NCBI GenBank assembly: GCA_964386795.1 | Contig: CAYLUE010000026.1 | Location: forward strand, 1-21,661 | Reading direction: 5' to 3' | From: TMED108 sp964386795 | GTDB lineage: Bacteria > Fidelibacterota > Marinisomatia > Marinisomatales > TCS55 | DNA length: 21,661 nt | Shown: one piece after another, positions 14,603 through 21,661 of the stretch | Numbering within the stretch: the first letter of the stretch is position 1 | How the letters are laid out: each line of letters starts with the position of its first letter | Translations under genes and position numbers: made by a program | Notes under the pieces: generated by a model | Told to the model about the DNA's origin: nothing | The model's database searches: none | Seen by the model: the letters and a program-made list of their open reading frames with translations, nothing else

Positions 14603-14609
14603 TAGATAA

Positions 14610-14897
14610 CTAATTAATTTGTTTTTTGATCTGTTCTTGGGTTTTCTCTTGAACTTTTTTGACAGTATTCTCTTTTAATTTTTCACCAGTTTCGATTATC
14701 CTATTTTTCAATTCATCTTGGGTTAGCTCTTGACCGCTCCAAATTGTATACGCAGTCCATAAAATAAAAATGGAACCAGCAACTAAGGCAATTTTTAGAA
14801 GCTTCTTGGCAACACTAAATAAGATAATTACAGAAAAAACAACAGCAATAATTAAATAGGTAGGGTTATTAGATAATAGATCGAAAAAATTATTCAT
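14610..14897 (-). CDS. Small membrane protein with charged C-terminal helix
   Basis: A 95-residue protein of unrecognised family. Two membrane helices (about 12-30 and 34-53) are followed by a long charged amphipathic helix rich in Lys, Glu and Gln (54-95, with repeats like KKVQEKTQEQIKKQ) that could form a coiled coil. The start overlaps the end of the metallophosphoesterase-like gene by 8 bp, so the two are co-translated. The stop is 7 bp from that of the convergent Tlc-type gene, leaving no room for a separate terminator. Confidence 0.7.
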   Translation of the reverse strand: MNNFFDLLSNNPTYLIIAVVFSVIILFSVAKKLLKIALVAGSIFILWTAYTIWSGQELTQDELKNRIIETGEKLKENTVKKVQEKTQEQIKKQIN

Positions 14898-15822
14898 GTG
14901 ATTTTTCTTTTAATTTCTTCTTTTTCATATTCATGCGACCAGATTTCTTTTCATATTCCTCAATCATTTCAATGATACGGGGATCATCGGGCATTTCAAA
15001 TTTCATTGTATCTAACCGTCCGCTTTTCTCAACTACTTTCCCTTTATTCATTTTGATTTCTACAACACCAATATAATATCCTGATTTACCAGCTTGAACA
15101 ATTAAGGCGCCATTTACCTCTTCGGGGGATTCGATAGCGGATTGGCTATGCGCCCCAATAATTAAATCAAGACCATCAATTTTTTTAGCAATTGATAAAT
15201 CAAGATCATAACCTTGATGGGTCATTAAAATAAATACATCAGCTTTTTTGGAAAGCTTCTTCATTTCATCTTTTACAGCTTTCACGGGGTCAGATAGGCG
15301 GATTCTATTTTTGATTTCATCAGGATAGTATTTTATTGAATAGGAATCAACAATCCCCATCACAGCAATTCTCAAGCCTTTTCTTCTAATTATTTTAGAT
15401 GTAAAAACATCAGATCGGTCAATATTAGTACCAACCAATGTTGCGCCAAGCTGACCTCGTAGTCTATTTAGAGTACGAGCATCCATCACTAACTCTTGAT
15501 CACCATATAAAAGTGCATCATAGGGCAATAGTCCATAGGCCTCAGCAACTAAACTATCTTTAAGAGATTGCTGAGACATCGTCACAAAATCACCGGCATC
15601 TAAAAGAACTGTATTAGGATTTTCTTTGATAAAGTCATTTACAAAAAATGACCTTTTTTCAATGGAGCCAAATGGGTTATCAGGGCAATAACAATTCTCT
15701 AAAGCTCCATTAGTATTATTTGTGTGTAATACATAAAGGGATTTCTTTTGAGCTGCCAGGTTTGAGACAAAGCAAACTGTAAGAAAAAAAATGATAAGTT
15801 TATTTAGTTTTAAGTATGCCAT
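14890..15822 (-). CDS. Exported UshA/5'-nucleotidase-like metallophosphoesterase with altered metal ligands
   Basis: A 310-residue protein with a signal peptide (to about Ala24) and the calcineurin-like phosphoesterase fold of UshA-type 5'-nucleotidases. Recognisable blocks are LHTNNTNG (32-39), CYCPDNPFGSIEKR (44-57), LLDAGD (73-78), YGDQE (106-110), THQG (201-204) and GAHSQ (223-227). Compared with E. coli UshA, Asp41 and His43 are both replaced by Asn (Asn36, Asn38), and the GNHE block reads GDQE. The Asp, His and His-x-Gln ligands of the other blocks remain (Asp78, His202, His225, Gln227). The C-terminal nucleotide-binding domain of UshA is absent, and the tail is Lys-rich (299-307). It may be a weakened or altered enzyme, or a binding protein. 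The CxC motif recurs in related exported proteins; its role is unknown. Confidence 0.82.
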   Translation of the reverse strand: MAYLKLNKLIIFFLTVCFVSNLAAQKKSLYVLHTNNTNGALENCYCPDNPFGSIEKRSFFVNDFIKENPNTVLLDAGDFVTMSQQSLKDSLVAEAYGLLPYDALLYGDQELVMDARTLNRLRGQLGATLVGTNIDRSDVFTSKIIRRKGLRIAVMGIVDSYSIKYYPDEIKNRIRLSDPVKAVKDEMKKLSKKADVFILMTHQGYDLDLSIAKKIDGLDLIIGAHSQSAIESPEEVNGALIVQAGKSGYYIGVVEIKMNKGKVVEKSGRLDTMKFEMPDDPRIIEMIEEYEKKSGRMNMKKKKLKEKSHE

Positions 15823-15842
15823 ACGGTCTAAAATTGAGGGTA

Positions 15843-16469
15843 ATGAAATCTTTAATCAACATATTTTTATTAACAACTTCATTGTTTGGTCAATATCCTG
15901 CAGATTCACTTTTTCATGATAGTGATAATAATCTTCTGCAAAAAATGTTCCTCTATCCTATAACGAAATGGCAACGCCTATCCTATAATTCAGATATAAT
16001 TGGGTGTCAGTATTTTCCTAATTGCTCACTGTATGGAGCAAAAGCAATTCACTCAAAAGGTGCTCTTTTTGGATCAATAATAACTTATGATAGAATTATT
16101 AGATGTAATGAAGGTGCACATTTCAATCACAATGCAATGGGAGGATTTTATTACTCAGATGGCAGATTAGTTGATCCTGTCGACTATTATCCTTCAAGCT
16201 CAAATAATAAATCGCCAATGCTTGCAGCTGGTCTTTCTGCTGTAGTTCCCGGATCCGGAAGGGTGTATGCCGGGCGATTGATTATGGATGGTATCTATGG
16301 TTTTTTATTCTCTGCGATGACATTTCAGCTCGCACAAAATAGTATCAAAAAAGAAAGTGTCTTTTCTCCCCTATTTATTGGAATTGCCTTGGTAGCCTAT
16401 GGAGGAGAAATATATGGCGCCCATAGAACGGCAAAATTCTACCAACGCAATAAAAAATCTCAAGAATAA
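15843..16469 (+). CDS. Exported YidD-like domain protein with C-terminal membrane domain
   Basis: A 208-residue protein. A signal peptide (MKSLINIFLLTTSLFG) is followed by a YidD-like region, CQYFPNCSLYGAKAIHSKG then GSIITYDRIIRC. It has the three conserved cysteines (Cys55, Cys61, Cys88) and the P-x-C-S-x-Y and R-I-x-R-C signatures of the YidD/haemolytic-domain family. From about residue 125 a second part, PGSGRVYAGRLIMDGIYGFLF plus a further helix, resembles the small two-helix modules with a PGxGxxYxG motif. ATG 15843 is chosen because it starts directly at the signal peptide and follows GAGGG; ATG 15816 would add nine residues ahead of it. Normal YidD is about 70-100 residues, cytoplasmic and helps YidC insertion. 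An exported, fused form suggests a different role. Confidence 0.8.
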   Translation: MKSLINIFLLTTSLFGQYPADSLFHDSDNNLLQKMFLYPITKWQRLSYNSDIIGCQYFPNCSLYGAKAIHSKGALFGSIITYDRIIRCNEGAHFNHNAMGGFYYSDGRLVDPVDYYPSSSNNKSPMLAAGLSAVVPGSGRVYAGRLIMDGIYGFLFSAMTFQLAQNSIKKESVFSPLFIGIALVAYGGEIYGAHRTAKFYQRNKKSQE

Positions 16470-16501
16470 GTAATTAACAGTGGGGGCTTGGTTTTCAATC
16501 T

Positions 16502-16906
16502 ATGACAAGAATAAATATTTTATTACCATCGGAGCTTTTCGATCAACATTTAATTGCTGAGTACAGAGAAATTTTTATGATAGCAGGTTCTCTTCGCAGA
16601 ACCCTTGCTAGTAAAGTGGGATATAAAGAATCTAAAGTTCCAAAAAGCTATACCTTAAATAAGGGGCATGTATATTTTTTTTATAATAAGGGCTTATATC
16701 TACATAAAAGGTATGACGCTATTATTGTTGAAATGCATAGTAGAGGTTTCAATACTGATTCAGCAAGAAAATTTCCTTCAAAAATTTTTATCGAAAATAG
16801 CTTATATAATGACTGGGTCCCCCAACAAAATGATTTCAAAATCATTAGAGAGAGAATTGAGCAAAAAATAGCATTAAAACCCGAGTGGTATAGAAAAACT
16901 CAATGA
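16502..16906 (+). CDS. Pyrimidine-dimer DNA glycosylase/AP lyase, T4 endonuclease V family
   Basis: A 134-residue protein closely matching phage T4 DenV in layout and length (T4 is 138). The opening MTRINILLPSELFDQHLIAEYRE keeps Thr2, whose freed alpha-amine is the catalytic nucleophile, together with Arg3, His16, Arg22 and the catalytic Glu23. The middle has LNKGHVYFFYNKGLYLHKRY and RGFNTD, and the end is KPEWYRKTQ, matching the T4 PTWYKYY tail. It would cut the glycosyl bond of UV-induced cyclobutane dimers and nick the abasic site. The gene follows the YidD-like gene by 32 bp and is convergent with a tRNA 3 bp away. The family is sporadic in bacteria and common in large DNA viruses, so horizontal origin is likely in the long term, though base composition here is like its neighbours. 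Confidence 0.94.
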   Translation: MTRINILLPSELFDQHLIAEYREIFMIAGSLRRTLASKVGYKESKVPKSYTLNKGHVYFFYNKGLYLHKRYDAIIVEMHSRGFNTDSARKFPSKIFIENSLYNDWVPQQNDFKIIRERIEQKIALKPEWYRKTQ

Positions 16907-16909
16907 TTG

Positions 16910-16982
<73 letters not shown>

Positions 16983-17012
16983 AAAAAGCTGTTAACTAAA
17001 TATGAATCATGA

Positions 17013-17192
17013 TTAGCAGGATTTTTGTTTATTTAATGATAATGCTAAAGCCACACCCATTGAAACACCAGACCCTAAACCAACTGAAATTCCAATAGCT
17101 ATACTCTCAAGAGCAATCCCGAAGGTTATTGAAAGTCCTACTCCTATGCTTATTCCATAAGCAAAACCATACATTATACTTCTTTTAGTCAT
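17013..17192 (-). CDS. Small glycine-rich membrane peptide (59 aa)
   Basis: An open frame from ATG 17192 to TAA at 17013 encodes 59 residues: MTKRSIMYGFAYGISIGVG, then more Gly/Ser/Ala/Ile-rich hydrophobic sequence, ending LSLNKQKSC. It has two hydrophobic stretches with repeated small-residue spacing (GxxxG-like), a glycine-zipper pattern. Short proteins with a similar YGFAxGISIG opening are, as far as I recall, found in Bacteroidota. It starts 4 bp after the FKBP stop on the same strand, which supports a real gene in an operon. Function unknown. Confidence 0.68.
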   Translation of the reverse strand: MTKRSIMYGFAYGISIGVGLSITFGIALESIAIGISVGLGSGVSMGVALALSLNKQKSC

Positions 17193-17196
17193 ATTA

Positions 17197-17601
17197 TTAT
17201 TCTATCCCTAAAAGGTCGATTTCAAATATGAGTGTTGAGTTAGCAGGTATAGGGCCATTGTCGCGGCTGCCATATCCTAGCTCTGGTGGAATTGTTAATT
17301 TTCGCTTCCCTCCTACTTTCATACCAATCAGACCTTCATCCCATCCTTTTATAACTTGCTTTGCTCCAACGGTAAACCTAAATGGGGTTCTGCCTGGATC
17401 TAATGAAGAATCAAATTTTGTTCCATCTTCAAGGAGGCCCGTGTAATTAACGGTTACAATATTAAATTTTTCTACCTCTTTTCCTTCTCCTACTTTTATA
17501 TCTTCGATGACTAGTCCATTACTCATAATTTGTTTTTCCTTACTACAGCTTGCTGCGATTAATACTATTGCTAATGTAAAAATATGCCATTTCATTTGCA
17601 T
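17197..17601 (-). CDS. FKBP-type peptidyl-prolyl isomerase, lipoprotein
   Basis: A 134-residue protein with a signal peptide ending in a lipobox (LIAASC), so it is anchored in the cell envelope. One FKBP domain follows, with VTVNYTGLLEDGTKFDSS, FRFTVGAKQVIKGWDEGL and GKRKLTIPPELGYGSR. These carry the family's Tyr, Phe-Asp, Trp and Tyr active-site residues. It would speed cis-trans proline isomerisation in exported proteins. ATG 17601 is preferred because GGGAG (17607-17611) lies 5 nt upstream; ATG 17613 would overlap that site and add MGAI. It is divergent from lptD across 126 bp, and folding help for outer-membrane proteins is a reasonable guess. Confidence 0.94.
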   Translation of the reverse strand: MQMKWHIFTLAIVLIAASCSKEKQIMSNGLVIEDIKVGEGKEVEKFNIVTVNYTGLLEDGTKFDSSLDPGRTPFRFTVGAKQVIKGWDEGLIGMKVGGKRKLTIPPELGYGSRDNGPIPANSTLIFEIDLLGIE

Positions 17602-17727
17602 TATTGCTCCCATTTTCTATATGAAAGTTTACATCAGTTGAAAGATTAGATTTTCCTTAAATTTGCACGTTGCATAATATATTAAAAATGATAAAAGGAA
17701 ACATTTTTTATAAAAGAATCGTACCAT

Positions 17728-20700
17728 ATGTATCCGAGAACAACAATTAAGCACAAACTCACTATGCAACTGAGATATTATACGATCCGTAAGTTATGTC
17801 TTGTGCTGCTTTTATGCTCAGGATTTGCACAATCTGATAATCGATTGCGATTAAAAAAAGCAGACGTTCTAGAAAATATTACTGTTGATGGAGTATCAAT
17901 GCAATATTTGAAAGGCAATGTTATTTTTCAAAAAGGGAAAATGACAATGAAGTGTGACTGGGCTAGATTCAACAAGGGTACAGAAAAAGGCTTCTTATTT
18001 GGCAATGTTTCAATGAACAAGGAAGCACAAAATTTAACCTCTGATTCTTTATTTATTGACTCGCCCAAGGACATATTAATCGCCTACAGTAATGCTGAAG
18101 TATGGGACTCTACGTATAGTTTAAATGCCGATACATTATTCTATTTTTCGGAACTAGATAGCGGCTCTGCAAATGGTAATGCTTCCCTAGTTCAAGATAA
18201 ACAAACAATTACTGGAGATAGAATAGAGTACAAAGAAGTACCAAATTCTGATGGTGTTTCATATGCTGCTAAAGGAAATGTAAGCATTATCGAAGATGGG
18301 CGATTGGCTACCTGCGGAGAGGCTATCTATGATCGAAGTAATGGCAAAACAACACTAAGATTAAAACCAAAAATTATTGATAGCGGACAAACTATTTCAG
18401 GTAGTGAGATCTTTTTAAAGTATGATGAGGATGAATTGAAAAATATTTTTATTCCCAGCGATGCAAAAGCAACGCACCCATCCAAAGGAACTAGGGAATG
18501 GTTTGAAGTTGTAAATGATGATACCGTTAGCTATTCCGATACAGCAAGTTTTGTCGATGATATGACTGGTGCGACCTTAAGAGGGTTTTTTGTGGATGGA
18601 TCTCTTGACTCGTTAAGACTCGAAGGAATGGCAACAACACTATATCATCTTTTTGAAGATTCCGTTTATCAAGGAAGAAATCAAGTTTCCGGTGATACAA
18701 TTAGCATGAGATTTAATAATCAAGATCTTGAACAAATTTTTGTTGCGGGAGGTTCGCGTGGAACATATACCCCTGATTCAACTAGTGGCGATGTGGATGG
18801 TCCGGTAATTTATTCATCTGAGGATATTGAATATGACATATTAGAAGAGTATATGGATTTGCATGGTGATGCAGATATTGAATATACAAATGTAGCGTTA
18901 TCGGCAGGATTTATTAATATGGAGTGGAATAAGAATCTGTTAAAAGCATCTCCGGTATCCCGGCGAGACTCTACCTATGGTTTTTTATTGCCCTCAATGA
19001 TAGAGGCTGAAAAAGATCCGCTTAAGGGCGATTCAATGATTTATAATCTTGAAACGCGTCAAGGAAAGGTAATCAAAGGTAAAACTAAAGCTGAAGATGG
19101 CTATTATCATGGCGAAGAAATACGCAATCAAGACATGGATATTTTTTACGCTGAAAATGCAGCCTATACTACCTGCGAACTTGATCATCCCCACTTTCAT
19201 TTTCAGATGAGTAGAATGAAAATGATTAATGAGGATAAAGTTGTCGCAAGACCTATCGTGCTTTACATCGCCGACATTCCAGTTTTTGGTCTGCCTTTTG
19301 GAGTATTCCCTCATCAAAAAGGCAGGAGGCATTCCGGCTGGATCATGCCTTCATATGGTACAGATGCTAGATGGGGAGGGTATATAAACGGCTTAGGATA
19401 TTATTGGGCTGGTAGTGAATACTTTGACACAAAACTAACCATGAGTTTTTATGATCGGGATGGCATCACATTCCGTTCAAAAAATAATTATTCAAAAAAA
19501 TATAGCTTCTCAGGCAATATAGACCTTGAAACAAAACAACGATTTTCCAGCTCAACGCCCGCTGAAGATAGAGACATTTTTAATCTAGGTAAAAATCGTC
19601 AAAGCGATTATGTATTAAGATGGAATCATAGACAAAAACTAAGAAATAATCAGTCTGCTTCGGTTAACGCGAGTTACTATTCTAGTGGTGACTATAACCG
19701 CAGAACCGGTATTGAGCAGCAAAAGCGCTTAAATCAACAGGCGGTGTCAAATGCTACCTATTCTAAGCGTTGGCCAAAATCGAGGAATAGCTTAAGTATT
19801 AACCTTTCATCAAGAAGAGATCTGATGGCTGAACAAAAAATCGATCAAAATTCCCCATTTTATTCCACACCAATAAGAGAAGGTCAACAAATTAATATTT
19901 CAAATAATGTTTTTCCTCAGATGGCATTTTCCCATAGCCAACGATCTCTCTTCCCAACTAAAGCAAAAAAGAAAAGTTGGTACAACAATATTAATTATCA
20001 CTACTCATCCAGATTCACAAATAATCAAAAGTACTTTTATGAATCGGAAGCATATGCATTAAACGATAGTACCACGGCTTTTAGATGGGCGCCAAACTCT
20101 GAAAATGAAATTGAAGAACAAGCATTTTCTGATTATGTTATTTCACATACCTCTGGTATGAATATGTCTTCTAAAATTTTTAAATATTTAAATATTACCC
20201 CAAACTTGTCAATAAAATCTGATTGGGTAAACAGGTCTTTTTCGGGTTATGTTGATAGCACTGGGAAGATTAGCAAAAATGAAGTTCTTGGGTTTGCAAG
20301 TCGAACAACGGGGTCATTCAATCTTAATATGAATACTCAGATCTATGGATTGTTTCCAATTAAAATTGGCAATATAGATATGATAAGACACGTAGCCTCC
20401 CCTTCAATTGGCTACTCATATAGACCTGATTTTTCAAAAGAAGTGTTAGGCTCTAATCCAAATTACTATGAAATCATAAAGCAGGATAACGGTGAAGTCG
20501 TTTACTTTGATCGATTTTCAGGCACCCTAGCTGGCGGAACCCCAAGGGGAGAGAATCAATCATTAAATTTTTCATTAAATAATGTTTTCCAAGCAAAAAT
20601 TATTGATGGTGATCAAGAAAAAAAGCAGGATCTGTTTTCATGGAGATTAAGTACCAATAAAAATTTTGTATCCGAGCAATTTCAATGGGGCAACCTTAAT

Positions 20701-21366
20701 TCATCTTTGCGCGCCAATATTAGACAAAAATTAAATTTAGATTTTTCAATGACTCATGATTGGTATGACTATGATCAAGAAAAAAATATGAGAATCAATA
20801 AAATAAAAATGGATGGGGGAATTCCAGCTCCTAGGCTAATTAATGCAAGATTTTCAACTGGCTTCCGATTCGCGGGCACCCGTAATAACCAATTGAATGA
20901 TGATGTTGAGATAGCTGATAAGGATACATTAGATACAAATGACAGAATTGATGGCGCAAACCTACCCAATTTATTAGAGGGGTTTTCATCTAATTCCAAT
21001 ACAAAAAAATCTAACACATCAAATCTTTGGAGCACCACTGCATCATTTAGCTTTGCTTACAATAATGCAAATCCCAATAATTCTCAAAAAACTTTTTGGA
21101 TGTCATCAAACTCTACGATTCAACTTACGCAAGCCTGGAAAATTCAATATAACGCTAGATTTGATTTGATTGAGCAAAACCTAGTTAGTCACACATTTTC
21201 AATTTATCGTGATTTACACTGCTGGGAAATGAGCATTAACTGGACACCGAATGGCTACGCATCTGGCTTATATCTTCGACTAAACGTTAAATCTCCAAAT
21301 TTGCGTGATTTAAAATTTGAACAACGTGGGGGAACCTTCACTAGGCCATCCCTTTTTGATAGGTAG
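17728..21366 (+). CDS. lptD: LPS-assembly outer membrane protein LptD-like (OstA/Imp)
   Basis: A 1212-residue protein, larger than E. coli LptD (784). A signal region (RKLCLVLLLCSGFAQ, about 21-35) precedes a long periplasmic part (about 40-470) made of OstA/LptA-like beta repeats (for example GNVIFQKGKMTMKCDWARF and AKGNVSIIEDGRL). The LptD core follows: AAYTTCELDHPHFHF (about 477-491), VLYIADIPVFGLPFGVFPH and RRHSGWIMPSYG at the entry to the barrel. Then come long alternating strands ending with YRDLHCWEMSINWTPNG near residues 1160-1176, as in Bacteroidota-type LptD. It would insert LPS into the outer leaflet. ATG 17728 is the longest start; ATG 17764 would place the signal peptide closer to the N-terminus, and neither has a Shine-Dalgarno sequence. 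The gene is followed 3 bp later by the DUF2007-like gene. Confidence 0.9.
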   Translation: MYPRTTIKHKLTMQLRYYTIRKLCLVLLLCSGFAQSDNRLRLKKADVLENITVDGVSMQYLKGNVIFQKGKMTMKCDWARFNKGTEKGFLFGNVSMNKEAQNLTSDSLFIDSPKDILIAYSNAEVWDSTYSLNADTLFYFSELDSGSANGNASLVQDKQTITGDRIEYKEVPNSDGVSYAAKGNVSIIEDGRLATCGEAIYDRSNGKTTLRLKPKIIDSGQTISGSEIFLKYDEDELKNIFIPSDAKATHPSKGTREWFEVVNDDTVSYSDTASFVDDMTGATLRGFFVDGSLDSLRLEGMATTLYHLFEDSVYQGRNQVSGDTISMRFNNQDLEQIFVAGGSRGTYTPDSTSGDVDGPVIYSSEDIEYDILEEYMDLHGDADIEYTNVALSAGFINMEWNKNLLKASPVSRRDSTYGFLLPSMIEAEKDPLKGDSMIYNLETRQGKVIKGKTKAEDGYYHGEEIRNQDMDIFYAENAAYTTCELDHPHFHFQMSRMKMINEDKVVARPIVLYIADIPVFGLPFGVFPHQKGRRHSGWIMPSYGTDARWGGYINGLGYYWAGSEYFDTKLTMSFYDRDGITFRSKNNYSKKYSFSGNIDLETKQRFSSSTPAEDRDIFNLGKNRQSDYVLRWNHRQKLRNNQSASVNASYYSSGDYNRRTGIEQQKRLNQQAVSNATYSKRWPKSRNSLSINLSSRRDLMAEQKIDQNSPFYSTPIREGQQINISNNVFPQMAFSHSQRSLFPTKAKKKSWYNNINYHYSSRFTNNQKYFYESEAYALNDSTTAFRWAPNSENEIEEQAFSDYVISHTSGMNMSSKIFKYLNITPNLSIKSDWVNRSFSGYVDSTGKISKNEVLGFASRTTGSFNLNMNTQIYGLFPIKIGNIDMIRHVASPSIGYSYRPDFSKEVLGSNPNYYEIIKQDNGEVVYFDRFSGTLAGGTPRGENQSLNFSLNNVFQAKIIDGDQEKKQDLFSWRLSTNKNFVSEQFQWGNLNSSLRANIRQKLNLDFSMTHDWYDYDQEKNMRINKIKMDGGIPAPRLINARFSTGFRFAGTRNNQLNDDVEIADKDTLDTNDRIDGANLPNLLEGFSSNSNTKKSNTSNLWSTTASFSFAYNNANPNNSQKTFWMSSNSTIQLTQAWKIQYNARFDLIEQNLVSHTFSIYRDLHCWEMSINWTPNGYASGLYLRLNVKSPNLRDLKFEQRGGTFTRPSLFDR

Positions 21367-21369
21367 TTT

Positions 21370-21618
21370 ATGAAATCAGATGATCAAAAAGACTGGATAG
21401 TTATTAGCACCTATAACGGAAACGTAAATGCTGAGATGGCAAAAAATATTCTTATTGAAAACAATATTCCTTCATATATCAAAAGTGATTTTTTTGGGAG
21501 TGCTTATAATTTAAATGCATTCAACATTCCAGCAGGTACAGTTAAATTGTATATTCCAGAAGCATATAAGAAAAAAGCGTTAGATTTACTACAAGGTATT
21601 GGATTGCAAAATGAGTAA
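21370..21618 (+). CDS. DUF2007-like small protein
   Basis: An 82-residue soluble protein: WIVISTYNGNVNAEMAKNILIENNIPSYIKS, then a short variable loop, then VKLYIPEAYKKKALDLL. This beta-alpha-beta layout, with an 'AExAKxxLxxxxI' helix and a final 'V.VxxxxxxxAxxLL' unit, is typical of DUF2007 (putative signal-transducing domain). It has no catalytic residues. Its start is 3 bp after the lptD stop and its end overlaps hisS by 8 bp, so it sits in a tight operon with both. Confidence 0.78.
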   Translation: MKSDDQKDWIVISTYNGNVNAEMAKNILIENNIPSYIKSDFFGSAYNLNAFNIPAGTVKLYIPEAYKKKALDLLQGIGLQNE

Positions 21619-21661
21619 AAATCAAATACGGTCAATTAAGGGGACTCAGGATATTCTACCA
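21611..21661 (+). CDS. hisS: Histidyl-tRNA synthetase, N-terminus only
   Basis: The 17 codons present read MSKNQIRSIKGTQDILP, where IKGTQDILP is the near-universal start of class II HisRS (motif 'rGt.Dilp'). The gene continues past the window edge. The ATG overlaps the DUF2007-like gene by 8 bp. The call rests on this short but very characteristic segment. Confidence 0.85.
   Translation, partial: MSKNQIRSIKGTQDILP

Overview
This is a 21.7 kb, AT-rich chromosomal window from a diderm bacterium that makes lipopolysaccharide. It carries an LptD-type LPS assembly protein, several lipoproteins and a secretin. Initiation sites are a mixture: some have clear Shine-Dalgarno sequences, many have none, and two TTG starts overlap the upstream stop codon. 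The combination of a fused Bacteroidota-style lycopene cyclase, a Tlc nucleotide carrier fused to HEAT repeats and a cyclic-nucleotide domain, and an LptD ending in an RDLHCWE motif suggests the FCB group. A marine lineage such as Candidatus Marinimicrobia (SAR406) is my best guess, but the taxon is inferred, not proven. There is a 100-base run of N (7637-7736), an assembly gap inside a repetitive gene.

Layout. (1) 1-710, minus: 5' part of a secreted lamin-tail-domain protein. (2) 800-4840, plus: a sugar operon of LacI-type regulator, GH3 beta-glucosidase lipoprotein, ROK sugar kinase and a small membrane protein, with a strong palindrome before the regulator and a weak terminator at the end. 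(3) 4847-6886, minus: lycopene cyclase, beta-carotene hydroxylase and a 2,4-dienoyl-CoA reductase-like SDR. (4) 6930-7929, minus: a repeat-rich secreted protein broken by the gap, with a good terminator and a perfect CRP-type site upstream. (5) 8046-10708, minus: a lipoprotein translationally coupled to a secretin with a long C-terminal extension. (6) 10902-14602, plus: a DUF5362-like membrane protein coupled to a Tlc-HEAT-cNMP protein. (7) 14610-15822, minus: a small membrane protein and a UshA-like metallophosphoesterase with altered metal ligands. (8) 15843-16906, plus: an exported YidD-like protein and a T4 endonuclease V-type pyrimidine-dimer glycosylase. (9) 16910-17601, minus: tRNA-Thr(CGU), a 59-residue glycine-rich membrane peptide and an FKBP lipoprotein. 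(10) 17728-21661, plus: LptD, a DUF2007-like protein and the start of hisS.

How the parts fit. The GH3 enzyme would release glucose from beta-glucans in the periplasm or at the membrane, and the ROK kinase would phosphorylate the sugar under LacI-family control. The carotenoid pair would convert lycopene to beta-carotene and then zeaxanthin. Together with the UV-dimer glycosylase this suits a sunlit surface habitat. The most unusual items are the cyclic-nucleotide-binding nucleotide carrier, the orphan secretin with its coupled lipoprotein, the exported YidD-like fusion, and the gap-interrupted repeat protein under a CRP-like site. No CRISPR array, insertion sequence, phage module or integron is visible. 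I found no single new multi-gene defence or mobile system.
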